From positions 36,182 to 100,181 of the forward strand of contig JAKBLM010000010.1 in NCBI GenBank assembly GCA_021832085.1: a stretch of DNA of 64,000 nucleotides, read 5' to 3'. The stretch comes from Acidobacteriota bacterium (lineage in GTDB: Bacteria > Acidobacteriota > Terriglobia > Acidiferrales > UBA7541). The notes below the pieces were generated by a model. The model saw nothing but the letters and a program-made list of their open reading frames with translations. It did no database searches and had not been told where the DNA came from. Both the position numbers and the translations under genes were made by a program. Shown here piece after piece: positions 56,498 to 64,000 of this stretch. How positions within the stretch are numbered: position 1 is the first letter of the stretch; each line of letters opens with the position of its first letter.

Positions 56498-57586
56498 ATG
56501 CGCACGCGAATTCGCAGCGCCGATCTTGACTGGTGGTTGCTGGGACTGGTAGGGGCACTTTGCTGCCTCGGCCTGGTCGAACTCCGCTCGGCCACACACG
56601 TTGCCATGGCCGGGATGGTCTGGCGGCAACTGATCTGGGTCGGGCTCGGCTTCTTGGCGCTCTGGCTCGTTTCGCGTATCGATTACCTTTGGGTGCTTGA
56701 TCGAGCCCCGATTCTCTATCTGTTCATGCTGGGCGGGTTAGCTGTGGTGCTGGTGATTGGGCACGAGCGCTTTGGAGCGCGGCGCTGGGTGGAAATCGAT
56801 GGGACACCGATTCAGGTGTCGGAATTCGCGAAGTTGGTTATAATCATTGCGTTAGCTCGCTTCTTGAGTGGGGTGCGCACGGATCGGTTAACGCTTACCG
56901 ACTTGGTGAAGATTGGCATTCTCACCGGCGTACCGTTAGGGTTGATCCTTCTCCAGCCCGACCTGGGAACAGCGCTGACGCTGGTCCCCGTCGCAGTCGC
57001 TGGGGTCTTGTTGGCGGGCATTCGTTGGAAGCACTTGCTGGCGCTGATTTTGCTCGCCGGCCTGTCGCTTCCCGTCGCGTGGCATTTTGTGCTCAAACCT
57101 TACCAGAAAGCCCGGATCACCGCATTCTTGCAGCCGCAGCAAGATCCGCAGGGTTCCGGCTATCAAATCCTGCAGTCGAAAATTGCCGTAGGTTCGGGGG
57201 GCCTGTGGGGCGAAGGATTGGGGCGCGGCAGCCAGAACCAACTGGGCTTCGTCCCGGTCCGGTATTCGGATTTCATCTTGTCGGCCGTGGGCGAAGAATT
57301 GGGATTTGCCGGGATTTTCCTGACTTTGTTGTTGTACGTGGGATTGTTGCTGCGCCTGATCCAGAACGCACGGCAGGCGAAGGATCGCGCCGGAATGTAC
57401 CTGGTCGGGGGCGTGGCGGCGATTCTGGGGTTCCACATTTTTGTGAACGCAGCGATGGTGATCGGCTGGATGCCGGTAACCGGCATTCCGCTGCCGCTGG
57501 TGAGTTACGGCGGCTCCTCCACGCTGTTTGTTTTCATGGCGCTGGGCTTGGTGATGAGCGTCCGCCTGCGACGCTTCGTCAACTGA
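56498..57586 (+). CDS. rodA: SEDS peptidoglycan polymerase RodA
   Basis: This 362-residue protein has ten predicted helices. SEDS signatures are QVSEFAKLVIIIALARFLS, LLQPDLGTALTLVP (Asp essential in the family), and GIPLPLVSYGGSSTLF near the end. RodA polymerises glycan strands from lipid II in the elongasome and pairs with the PBP2 encoded just upstream. The RNase E/G gene follows after 135 bases, a gene order seen in many bacteria. Confidence 0.96.
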   Translation: MRTRIRSADLDWWLLGLVGALCCLGLVELRSATHVAMAGMVWRQLIWVGLGFLALWLVSRIDYLWVLDRAPILYLFMLGGLAVVLVIGHERFGARRWVEIDGTPIQVSEFAKLVIIIALARFLSGVRTDRLTLTDLVKIGILTGVPLGLILLQPDLGTALTLVPVAVAGVLLAGIRWKHLLALILLAGLSLPVAWHFVLKPYQKARITAFLQPQQDPQGSGYQILQSKIAVGSGGLWGEGLGRGSQNQLGFVPVRYSDFILSAVGEELGFAGIFLTLLLYVGLLLRLIQNARQAKDRAGMYLVGGVAAILGFHIFVNAAMVIGWMPVTGIPLPLVSYGGSSTLFVFMALGLVMSVRLRRFVN

Positions 57587-57721
57587 ACCCGGCCCGGAAA
57601 TTCGCTTTTGAGGAACTGGAACGGACGCGTTCGATGGGGCCAAAGGCCCAAGACGAGCCAAACGGCAGACGTCGTAGCGAACGCCAAGCTGGCCGGCGTC
57701 CGTTGTTCCCGGGGAGTTTTC

Positions 57722-60295
57722 ATGTCGAAAGAACTGGTGATTTCATCCAGCCCGCACGAAACACGGGTGGCCATCCTCGAGGATGGCCAGCTTTGTGAAA
57801 TTTACATTGAGCGGGAAAAGGAATATGCGTTGGTCGGCAGCATCTACAAGGGGCGGGTGACCCGTGTGCTGCCAGGTATGCAGTCCGCTTTCGTCGATAT
57901 CGGCCTCGATACCGACGCCTTCCTCTATGTCAGCGACGTCCTCGAAGGACTCGACGAGTACGATCACGTTGCGCCGGTCGCTGAAAACCACGCCCGACCT
58001 CAGCCGGCGGCCCAGCCGTCCGCTCCGCCGCCGGCTCAAGCCGTTGAAGAGCAGCCCAGCGAAGCCGCTGCGGAAGAGGTTCAGCCTGCTCCGCCACCAG
58101 CGGCCGAGCCGCCGCGCTACGAGCGTGGCGGAAGGCGCGAATTTCGCCAAGGTGGCCGATTCGACCGCCGCGGCGGCCGCTTCGGCCGGCGCGGTCGTGG
58201 CCGCCGCAGTGGTCGCGACCTACCCGCATCGAAGTACGCTTCGCCACCCTCGGGCGCTCCCGAGGAGCCCGAGATCGAACCCGGCTACGTCCCCGTGATC
58301 CTGCCGGGCGAGTCACTTGCCAAGTACAAAGACCGGTCTCCGCAGCCGCCGGCTGGGGCGCAACCGGCTGCGACGGAGGAATCATTCGAGCCTTCGGCCG
58401 CTGCCTCTGTCGCCACCCCTGAGCCGGAGGTCGTTTCGCCTGTCGAAGGGGCCGAACCACTGGCCCCGCCGGCCGCCGAACCAATCGAGCATCCGCGGCC
58501 GCCGGCCGAGGCCGAGACCGAAACGGAACCGGAAGAGCCACGTGTCAGTTCTGTCGCCTCGGTCGAGACAGAGGAGCCGGCGCCACTCTCTGCTGGTCCG
58601 GAAACCGAATCGTCCGCGGCCGAGCCGACCGAGCCCCACGGAGCCAGCGAACGTGACGACCTGAGCTTCGAGGAAACGGCCGCCATCACCGAAACGCTTG
58701 CCGAAGAGCGCCAAGAAGACGTTCTCGAAACCGAAAATGGCGAATCCTACTCGGAGGAGGGCAACGGCGAATCCGCCGAGGCGGAAACCGAAGTCGAAAC
58801 GGCCGAAGAGCAGGAAGCTGAAGAGCAAGAAACCGAGGGGCAACCCGGTGACGAGTCGGAAGAAGGACCTTCCCCGGGTAACGAGGCTATCGAACCGGAG
58901 GAACCGTCGGGCCCCGAGCCTGGCAACGAGATCGCCAGCGTTCGCATGGATGAGCCCTTACGCTCTCGCTTGCAGCGCCCAATGGGCCGTGAGCGGCACC
59001 GCGGCGGACGCCGCCATCGCCGGCACCGCGGCGAACGCAATCACGAACGGCTGCAGCACCATCAGCACCATCACGCGCCGCCGCGCCGTGTCCAACAGAT
59101 CTCCGATCTGCTCAAGGCCGGCCAGGAAGTGATCATCCAGATCACCAAGGAGCCACTCGGCAAAAAGGGCGCCCGGATCACCAGCCACGTCGCGCTTCCC
59201 GGCCGTTTCCTCGTCTACATGCCCACGCTCGATCACATCGGCATTTCCCGCAAGATCGGCACCGCCGATACACGCGGGCGCCTGCGCCGGCTGGTCGATG
59301 AGTTGCGCCAAGGGCATCCAGGCGGTTTCATTGCCCGCACCGCAGCGGGCGTTGCCAGCGACGACGACATTCGTGCCGATGCGGAATATCTCACCCGCAC
59401 CTGGCAGGAAATCCGCGCGAAATCCGAGCAGCGCCACGCCCCGACGTTGCTGCACCGCGACCTTAACCTGGTCGAACGCCTGCTCCGCGATTGCCTCAAC
59501 CGCGATTTCAACGCCGTCTGGGTTGATTCCGAGGAGGAATACACCCGCGTCGTCGATTTCGTAAGCCGCTTCCAACCCGATCTGGTCAACCGCGTGAAGC
59601 TCTACACCAAGGAAACGCCGATCTTCGAAGAGATGGGCGTGCAGCAGGAGATCGACAAATCCCTGCGTCCCAAGGTTTGGCTGAAATCGGGCGGCTATAT
59701 CGTCATCAATCACACGGAGGCGCTGGTTGCCATCGACGTCAACACCGGCAAATACGTTGGCCGCGGCTCCAACCGCCTGGAAGACACCATCGTCAAAACC
59801 AATATCGATGCGGTGAAGGAAATCGTCCGCCAGATTCGCCTGCGCGACCTCGGCGGCATCATCGTTGTTGACTTCATCGATATGGAGGAGCGCCGCAACC
59901 GCGAAAAGGTGCTCCAGGCGCTCGAGGAGGCCCTCCGCCAGGATCGTGCCCCGTCGAAGGTGCTCCCGTTCAACGAATTCGGCCTGGTGGCAATCACCCG
60001 CAAGCGCACCAAGCAGGCGCTCGAGCGCGTGCTGTGCCAGCCTTGCCCTTACTGCTCCGGCTCGGGCATGGTCAAATCCGTTCCGACCATCTGCTACGAG
60101 ATCGAGGCCGAGGCGCGCAAGATGGCCAGCGAACTCGATGCGCCCAGCATCACGCTCCGGGTGCATCCGGAAATTGCCAAGGCGCTCAAGACCCGCGAGG
60201 CAAACCTGATCGACGAACTCGAGCGCGTGACCCACAAGAACGTGGTCATTCAGTCCGACGCCACGCTGCATTTCGAACAATACGACATCTACTAA
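57722..60295 (+). CDS. Ribonuclease E/G with large low-complexity insert
   Basis: This 857-residue endoribonuclease starts at ATG 57722 with GGGGAG about 7 bases upstream. The start (SKELVISSSPHETRVAILED) and first S1 strands (GSIYKGRVTRVLPGMQSAFV) are normal. From about residue 85 to 455 a Pro/Ala/Glu-rich stretch interrupts the S1 domain, with one Gly/Arg-rich patch and a final Arg/His-rich patch. The S1 fold resumes at SDLLKAGQEVIIQITKEPLG. The catalytic domain has AIDVNTGKYVG and IIVVDFIDME (metal Asp near 672 and 717) and a zinc-link CPYC near 775. It matures rRNA and decays mRNA. Disordered inserts in RNase E recruit partners in other bacteria. Confidence 0.93.
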   Translation: MSKELVISSSPHETRVAILEDGQLCEIYIEREKEYALVGSIYKGRVTRVLPGMQSAFVDIGLDTDAFLYVSDVLEGLDEYDHVAPVAENHARPQPAAQPSAPPPAQAVEEQPSEAAAEEVQPAPPPAAEPPRYERGGRREFRQGGRFDRRGGRFGRRGRGRRSGRDLPASKYASPPSGAPEEPEIEPGYVPVILPGESLAKYKDRSPQPPAGAQPAATEESFEPSAAASVATPEPEVVSPVEGAEPLAPPAAEPIEHPRPPAEAETETEPEEPRVSSVASVETEEPAPLSAGPETESSAAEPTEPHGASERDDLSFEETAAITETLAEERQEDVLETENGESYSEEGNGESAEAETEVETAEEQEAEEQETEGQPGDESEEGPSPGNEAIEPEEPSGPEPGNEIASVRMDEPLRSRLQRPMGRERHRGGRRHRRHRGERNHERLQHHQHHHAPPRRVQQISDLLKAGQEVIIQITKEPLGKKGARITSHVALPGRFLVYMPTLDHIGISRKIGTADTRGRLRRLVDELRQGHPGGFIARTAAGVASDDDIRADAEYLTRTWQEIRAKSEQRHAPTLLHRDLNLVERLLRDCLNRDFNAVWVDSEEEYTRVVDFVSRFQPDLVNRVKLYTKETPIFEEMGVQQEIDKSLRPKVWLKSGGYIVINHTEALVAIDVNTGKYVGRGSNRLEDTIVKTNIDAVKEIVRQIRLRDLGGIIVVDFIDMEERRNREKVLQALEEALRQDRAPSKVLPFNEFGLVAITRKRTKQALERVLCQPCPYCSGSGMVKSVPTICYEIEAEARKMASELDAPSITLRVHPEIAKALKTREANLIDELERVTHKNVVIQSDATLHFEQYDIY

Positions 60296-60317
60296 AACCC
60301 GCGCCGCATTTCGAATC

Positions 60318-60357
60318 GGCCCGCTGGAAAAAGCCTCCGGCGGGCCGCTTCATTTTT
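60318..60357 (+). terminator. Intrinsic terminator after the RNase E/G gene
   Basis: GGCCCGCTGG (60318-60327) pairs with CCGGCGGGCC (60337-60346), with one G-T pair and a 9-base loop. TTTTT follows at 60353-60357, six bases after the stem. It lies 22 bases after the stop codon. Confidence 0.75.
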
Positions 60358-60537
60358 GCCTGGCTCAGATTTCTCCACGACGAGCAGGTTGCCGGTATCG
60401 CTGTACCGCAAAAAGTCGTGTCATCCTAGAACGAAGCGAAGGATCCCGGCGCCAGTTCCGCGCACAGCACGAAATGTGAAGGAAATAGACGCCCACGCAC
60501 CGCCGTCCGATACGCACCGTTGCGAGAGAGACTACGG

Positions 60538-62193
60538 CTAGAATCCGGTTGAGCTGGCGCCGACGCCAGCGGGCGCCGGCTGCGTGTCGGGGGGCGTTTT
60601 CGAGGAACCGCGGAAGCGCTCGAGGTAGGTCTGCCCGAGCGACATCAGCCCCGTGTACAGGTAGCCCCAAACGAACAGCAGCAGAAACGGCAGTGTGAAG
60701 AAATTCTGGTTCTGCACGGCATAGATCACCGTGCCGATGAAGTAGATGCCCAGCGCCACCTCGATGAATGGCGACCAGCCCGCCCCGCGCCGGTAGGCCT
60801 TCTTGATCGGTACAGGGCTCTTCTGCTTGCCTTCGATTCGATATTTTGGAGTGCGCGCGAATTCCGATTTCTTGCCGAGAATTGCCTCGATCACCGCCTT
60901 CGAATTCCTCACCGACAGCCCAATGCCCACCGCCATCACGAACGGCAGGTAGAAGAGCGCCCGCCGCCATTTCTTGGGGTAGAGTTCGTGCTGGCTCACC
61001 AGATAGAAGGTGGAAACCGACCAAGTGGCCGCGATGAACAGGGGGAAATCAATCAGCAGCATCTGGAACCACCCCTGGTAGAACCGCACCACCATCGCGG
61101 GCAGCAGGATCAGCGAGAGCGCCACCATGAGCGGATAGCTGATGTTCGCTGTCAGGTGCAGGAAGGCCTCCATCTTGATCCGCGGGCTGGCGTCGGAATT
61201 CATCACGCGAGGCAGGGTCTTTTTCGCCGTTTGCATCAGCCCCTTCGCCCAGCGCGCCTGCTGTGTCTTGAACGCGTTCATCTCCACCGGCAGCTCCGAG
61301 GGGCATTCAATCTGCGGCGCGTAGAGGAACTGCCAACCGCGCAGCTGCGCCCGGTAGGAGAGATCGGTATCCTCGGTCAGCGTGTCGTGCTCCCAGCCGC
61401 CGGCGTCGTCGATTGTCGCGCGCCGCCAAATACCGCCGGTGCCGTTGAAATTGAAAAAGATGCCGCGCCGCGACCGCGCGCCGTGCTCGATCACGAAATG
61501 CCCGTCGAGCAGGATCGCCTCGATCTCGGTCAGCGCCGAATAGTGCCGGTTCAGGTAGGTCCAGCGCGTCTGCACCATGCCGGCCTTTGGATTGCTCGTC
61601 AGATAGGGCAGCGTGCGGCGCAGGAAATCGGGCGCCGGCAGGAAATCGGCGTCGAAAATCGCCACGAATTCCCCGGTCGCCCTCTTGAGCCCCTCCTGCA
61701 GCGCCCCAGCCTTGAACCCGGTACGATTCGTCCGGTGCAGATATTCGATCGGCTCGCCGAGGGCCCGGTAACGGTCCACCACGCCCCGCGCGATCTCCTG
61801 GGTCTCGTCGGTGGAATCGTCGAGCACCTGGATTTCCAGCTTTTCACGCGGGTAATTGAAGGCCACCACTGCGTCCACCAGCCGCTCGATTACGTATCGC
61901 TCGTTGTAGATCGGCAACTGTATGGTAACCTTCGGCCAGTCGGCCGGCTCGGGTGGTGTTGCGGGCACGTTCCGGCGGTACTTGAAATACTCGTAGACGA
62001 GCCAATAACGGTGCACTCCATACAGCGACAGGGCGCCCAGCACCAGGAAATACGGCACCATCATCATCAGGTCGAACCCGTTCGCCTGATAGAGACCACG
62101 GAAAGGATTGAGCGCGGGATCGAACTGCCGGTGGACGAACTCCATGATTGGGTTCGTGGCCTGCAAGACGACGAGGCTAGCGGCCCAGCTCAA
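60538..62193 (-). CDS. Processive family 2 glycosyltransferase (cellulose-synthase/CslA-like)
   Basis: This reverse-strand membrane enzyme has 551 residues if it starts at TTG 62193, where GGGGAGGTGG lies just upstream. An ATG at 62286 would overlap the divergent neighbour by 75 bases. One helix precedes the GT-A domain and about four follow it. Motifs are VLDDSTDET, IFDADFLPAP (DxD), TEDTDLSYRAQLRGW and QQARWAKG (QxxRW), the D,D,D,QxxRW set of processive beta-glycan synthases. Such enzymes make glucomannan-like, cellulose-like or other exopolysaccharide chains. No BcsB or PilZ genes are nearby. The neighbouring GT-C gene may supply or modify the glycan. Confidence 0.9.
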   Translation of the reverse strand: MSWAASLVVLQATNPIMEFVHRQFDPALNPFRGLYQANGFDLMMMVPYFLVLGALSLYGVHRYWLVYEYFKYRRNVPATPPEPADWPKVTIQLPIYNERYVIERLVDAVVAFNYPREKLEIQVLDDSTDETQEIARGVVDRYRALGEPIEYLHRTNRTGFKAGALQEGLKRATGEFVAIFDADFLPAPDFLRRTLPYLTSNPKAGMVQTRWTYLNRHYSALTEIEAILLDGHFVIEHGARSRRGIFFNFNGTGGIWRRATIDDAGGWEHDTLTEDTDLSYRAQLRGWQFLYAPQIECPSELPVEMNAFKTQQARWAKGLMQTAKKTLPRVMNSDASPRIKMEAFLHLTANISYPLMVALSLILLPAMVVRFYQGWFQMLLIDFPLFIAATWSVSTFYLVSQHELYPKKWRRALFYLPFVMAVGIGLSVRNSKAVIEAILGKKSEFARTPKYRIEGKQKSPVPIKKAYRRGAGWSPFIEVALGIYFIGTVIYAVQNQNFFTLPFLLLFVWGYLYTGLMSLGQTYLERFRGSSKTPPDTQPAPAGVGASSTGF

Positions 62194-62210
62194 CTTCCAC
62201 CTCCCCGCCC

Positions 62211-63593
62211 ATGAGCCGCTCCCGCTCGCGACCGGTTTCCCAGTGGCTTCGCGTGCTGCCATTGGCGCTTGCGCTCGAGGCGGCATTTTTGCTGCTCGCT
62301 CGGCTAGGGAATCTTGAACTGTATGTTGTCGAAACCATAGCGATCGCTCTCGGGGCCGGCATTGTCTACTTTGTCGCGCTTTATTTCCTCGAACACAGCC
62401 CCGACAGCCGTCGCGCCTTCTGGCTGATTCTGCTCGCTTCGGTGGCCTTTCGGCTCACTCTCGTCCCACTTCGCCCTACCCTGTCCGACGACATCTACCG
62501 CTATCGCTTCGACGGCCAGGTCCAGGCGATGGGCATCAATCCCTACCTTGCGCGGCCCGACAACCCTCGCTTCGCCGCGCTGGCGGTCCGCTCGATTCGC
62601 GAGATCCCCGGCTACAACATCCGCTCGATCTATCCACCGTTTTCCGAGCTGGTTTTTCGCGAGGCTTGGCGTCTGGTGCCGGGGCCGGCGGCGTTCAAGT
62701 CACCCTTTGTGCTGGCCGACCTGCTCGTCCTTCTGGCCCTTGCCTGGTGGACGCGCAGGGGTCACGCACGAAATTACCAGCTTGCCATCTACGGTTGGAA
62801 TCCGCTCGTGGTCGTGGAGTTTGCCGCGAGCGGGCACAACGACGCATTGGCCCTGGCGGCCACCGTAGGGGCCACAATGCTGATTATAGGACCCCGTCGG
62901 GTAGTGTCAACGATCCTGCTCGCCGCCGGGGTCCTGGCCAAAGCTTTCCCTGCCGTGCTCGTTCCGCTCTGGCTTGCCCGCTTGAAATGGCCCCGGCGCG
63001 GCTGGCCGGCCGTGCTCGCCGCGACGGGTTTCGCCGTGCTCTGTGCCTGGCCTTACCGCTCAGCGCTGCCCAGCGTGCTCGCCACGTTCCATCAATACGA
63101 AACGAGCTTCCGCGACAACAACGCCAGCGTCTACCTCGTCCTCCAGCGGCTCACCGGCTCGCACGCCTTTGCCCTCGGACTCGGCGTCGGCCTGGTAGCC
63201 GGCCTGGCCATCTGGGCCGCCGCGCGCCGGCTCGATCCGGCCCGGGCGGCGTTTCTGCTCTTCGGGACGATCCTGCTCGTCTCGCCCAACGGCTATCCCT
63301 GGTATTTCACCTGGGTCGTCCCGTTCCTGGCGATCGTCGGCACCTCGCGCTACCTCGTTCCCTGGCTGATGCTCACGATTCTCCAGTTCCTTTCCTACCA
63401 AGTCCTGATCGGCTACCGCATCCTGGGCACCTGGCATTTTCCCCCGCTGTTCCTCGCGCTCACCTACGCTCCCTTCTACGCCTGGCTCCTCTGGAACGCA
63501 TTCACCTCCCGGCCACCCACCATAGGTAAGCGCATCCCCGTTTCCGCCATTCCCGCCGCGCCCACTCCCCCGGCCGACGCGAGTTCCGGATAG
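62211..63593 (+). CDS. GT-C membrane mannosyltransferase-like protein (GT87-like)
   Basis: This 460-residue protein has 10-12 hydrophobic helices. The first periplasmic loop reads LSDDIYRYRFDGQVQAMG and then INPYL, with the DD motif that polyprenyl-phosphate-sugar-dependent GT-C enzymes use. Further on are IYPPFSELVF, GWNPLVVVEFAASGHNDALA and VSPNGYPWYFTWVVPF, all typical of the DUF2029/GT87 and mannosyltransferase group. It would transfer a lipid-linked hexose on the outer face of the inner membrane. The start ATG 62211 has no clear ribosome site, and GTG 62253 is an alternative. It is divergent from the processive GT2 gene 17 bases away. Confidence 0.8.
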   Translation: MSRSRSRPVSQWLRVLPLALALEAAFLLLARLGNLELYVVETIAIALGAGIVYFVALYFLEHSPDSRRAFWLILLASVAFRLTLVPLRPTLSDDIYRYRFDGQVQAMGINPYLARPDNPRFAALAVRSIREIPGYNIRSIYPPFSELVFREAWRLVPGPAAFKSPFVLADLLVLLALAWWTRRGHARNYQLAIYGWNPLVVVEFAASGHNDALALAATVGATMLIIGPRRVVSTILLAAGVLAKAFPAVLVPLWLARLKWPRRGWPAVLAATGFAVLCAWPYRSALPSVLATFHQYETSFRDNNASVYLVLQRLTGSHAFALGLGVGLVAGLAIWAAARRLDPARAAFLLFGTILLVSPNGYPWYFTWVVPFLAIVGTSRYLVPWLMLTILQFLSYQVLIGYRILGTWHFPPLFLALTYAPFYAWLLWNAFTSRPPTIGKRIPVSAIPAAPTPPADASSG

Positions 63594-63652
63594 AGTTAGC
63601 CCAAGTTCGTCACAGGAAGGGCTGAAACTAGGCTAAGTGCTTTAGATTCAGT

Positions 63653-63793
63653 TCAGGCTACCGCCGAGTCTGCACTACATTCGTGATCAAAACTGAGGCG
63701 GTCGGGGATGCTGATACCAAGCTGATCGAGTAACTGTTTCTGCTCAGCGCTCGGTCGTGTGACGCGCCGCAGGCGAATCACTCGACCGTCAGC
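63653..63793 (-). pseudogene. Possible transposase C-terminal remnant
   Basis: On the reverse strand a frame ends at TGA 63653-63655 and reads DGRVIRLRRVTRPSAEQKQL, then LDQLGISIPDRLS. The pattern VTRP-x-x-EQ-x-x-L-x-x-LG resembles the C-terminus of IS1634/IS4-like transposases as I remember them. No upstream part of a transposase is found, and no terminal repeat is seen, so this would be a small leftover. Confidence 0.3.
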
Positions 63794-64000
63794 CCAACTT
63801 CCGCGCCCGGGAGCGAGATTTTGGGTATCTTAGCCGGCAAGCCGTTTGTTTTCAGCAGGGGCTCGCCGCAAGGGCGAGGCGGCCCGAAGGCGCGCAGGCC
63901 GTCCCAGGCCACGGCCGCCCAAACCGGTGCGATGATGGCCGTTGATCCCGAGCGCGTGACGGTGGAAGCGGCGCGCGAAGCCGGCCCTGTGTACGTCGGC
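63734..64000 (+). other. Unresolved open frame at the right edge
   Basis: A forward frame is open from 63734 to the window end. It includes ATGATG at 63932, giving MMAVDPERVTVEAAREAGPV before the cut. No ribosome site or promoter is evident, and the first part is Gly/Arg/Pro-rich noise. It may be the start of a gene that continues beyond the window. Otherwise 63594-64000 holds only the possible transposase remnant on the other strand. Confidence 0.25.

Overview
This window is high-GC bacterial DNA and most likely comes from an Acidobacteriota genome. The best marker is the 919-residue permease at 24833-27592. It has the N-terminal domain and duplicated FtsX layout of the acidobacterial duplicated orphan permease (ADOP) family, and a PadR-type regulator lies directly upstream. 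Proteins ending in a TonB C-terminal domain, a DUF481 outer-membrane protein and dispersed short hairpins fit the same assignment, which is an inference from gene content.

Region 1 (1-3153) holds the start of an amidohydrolase (reverse strand, cut by the window edge), a secreted TonB_C protein and a DUF481 beta-barrel candidate. Region 2 (3306-22058) is a dense same-strand alpha-glucan and trehalose island: treZ, a GH57/DUF3536 amylase-like gene, treY, a CPA1 Na+/H+ antiporter, glgE, treS, a GT2-fold glycosyltransferase, an MscS-related channel-like protein, maltokinase and glgB. TreS, maltokinase, GlgE and GlgB form the complete route trehalose > maltose > maltose-1-phosphate > linear glucan > branched glucan. 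TreY and TreZ run from glucan back to trehalose. The antiporter and the channel-like gene suggest a water-stress or osmolyte role.

Region 3 (22059-33148) is accessory and partly decayed. It has a class II photolyase beside a fragment of a DUF523 (YbgA-like) gene, an HTH gene remnant with an internal stop, padR-ADOP, a TonB_C protein, IS-end-like repeats, an aroQ-pheA operon, a DUF1232 gene, tRNA-Glu(CTC), a frameshifted MacB C-terminal fragment, a zinc-ribbon gene and several hairpins with an identical TGAA loop. The best regulatory find is upstream of aroQ-pheA: a 35-codon leader ORF with Phe and Tyr codons overlaps a four-segment structure (1:2, 2:3, 3:4 plus a U-tract), which looks like a classical transcription attenuator.

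Region 4 (33312-49436) carries queF, two envelope proteins, an aminotransferase / threonine-dehydratase-like / retropepsin-PDZ run, a Rieske protein, an EVE-domain protein, a CPBP protease, a class V aminotransferase, an MFS transporter, transketolase and an APC-type transporter. Region 5 (49609-60357) is the cell-shape block: a PpiD-like chaperone divergent from mreB-mreC-mreD-mrdA-rodA, then an RNase E/G whose S1 domain is split by a long acidic low-complexity insert. Region 6 (60538-64000) has a processive GT2 divergent from a GT-C mannosyltransferase-like protein, then a possible transposase tail and an unresolved open frame at the window end. I saw no rRNA operon, CRISPR array or intact transposon.
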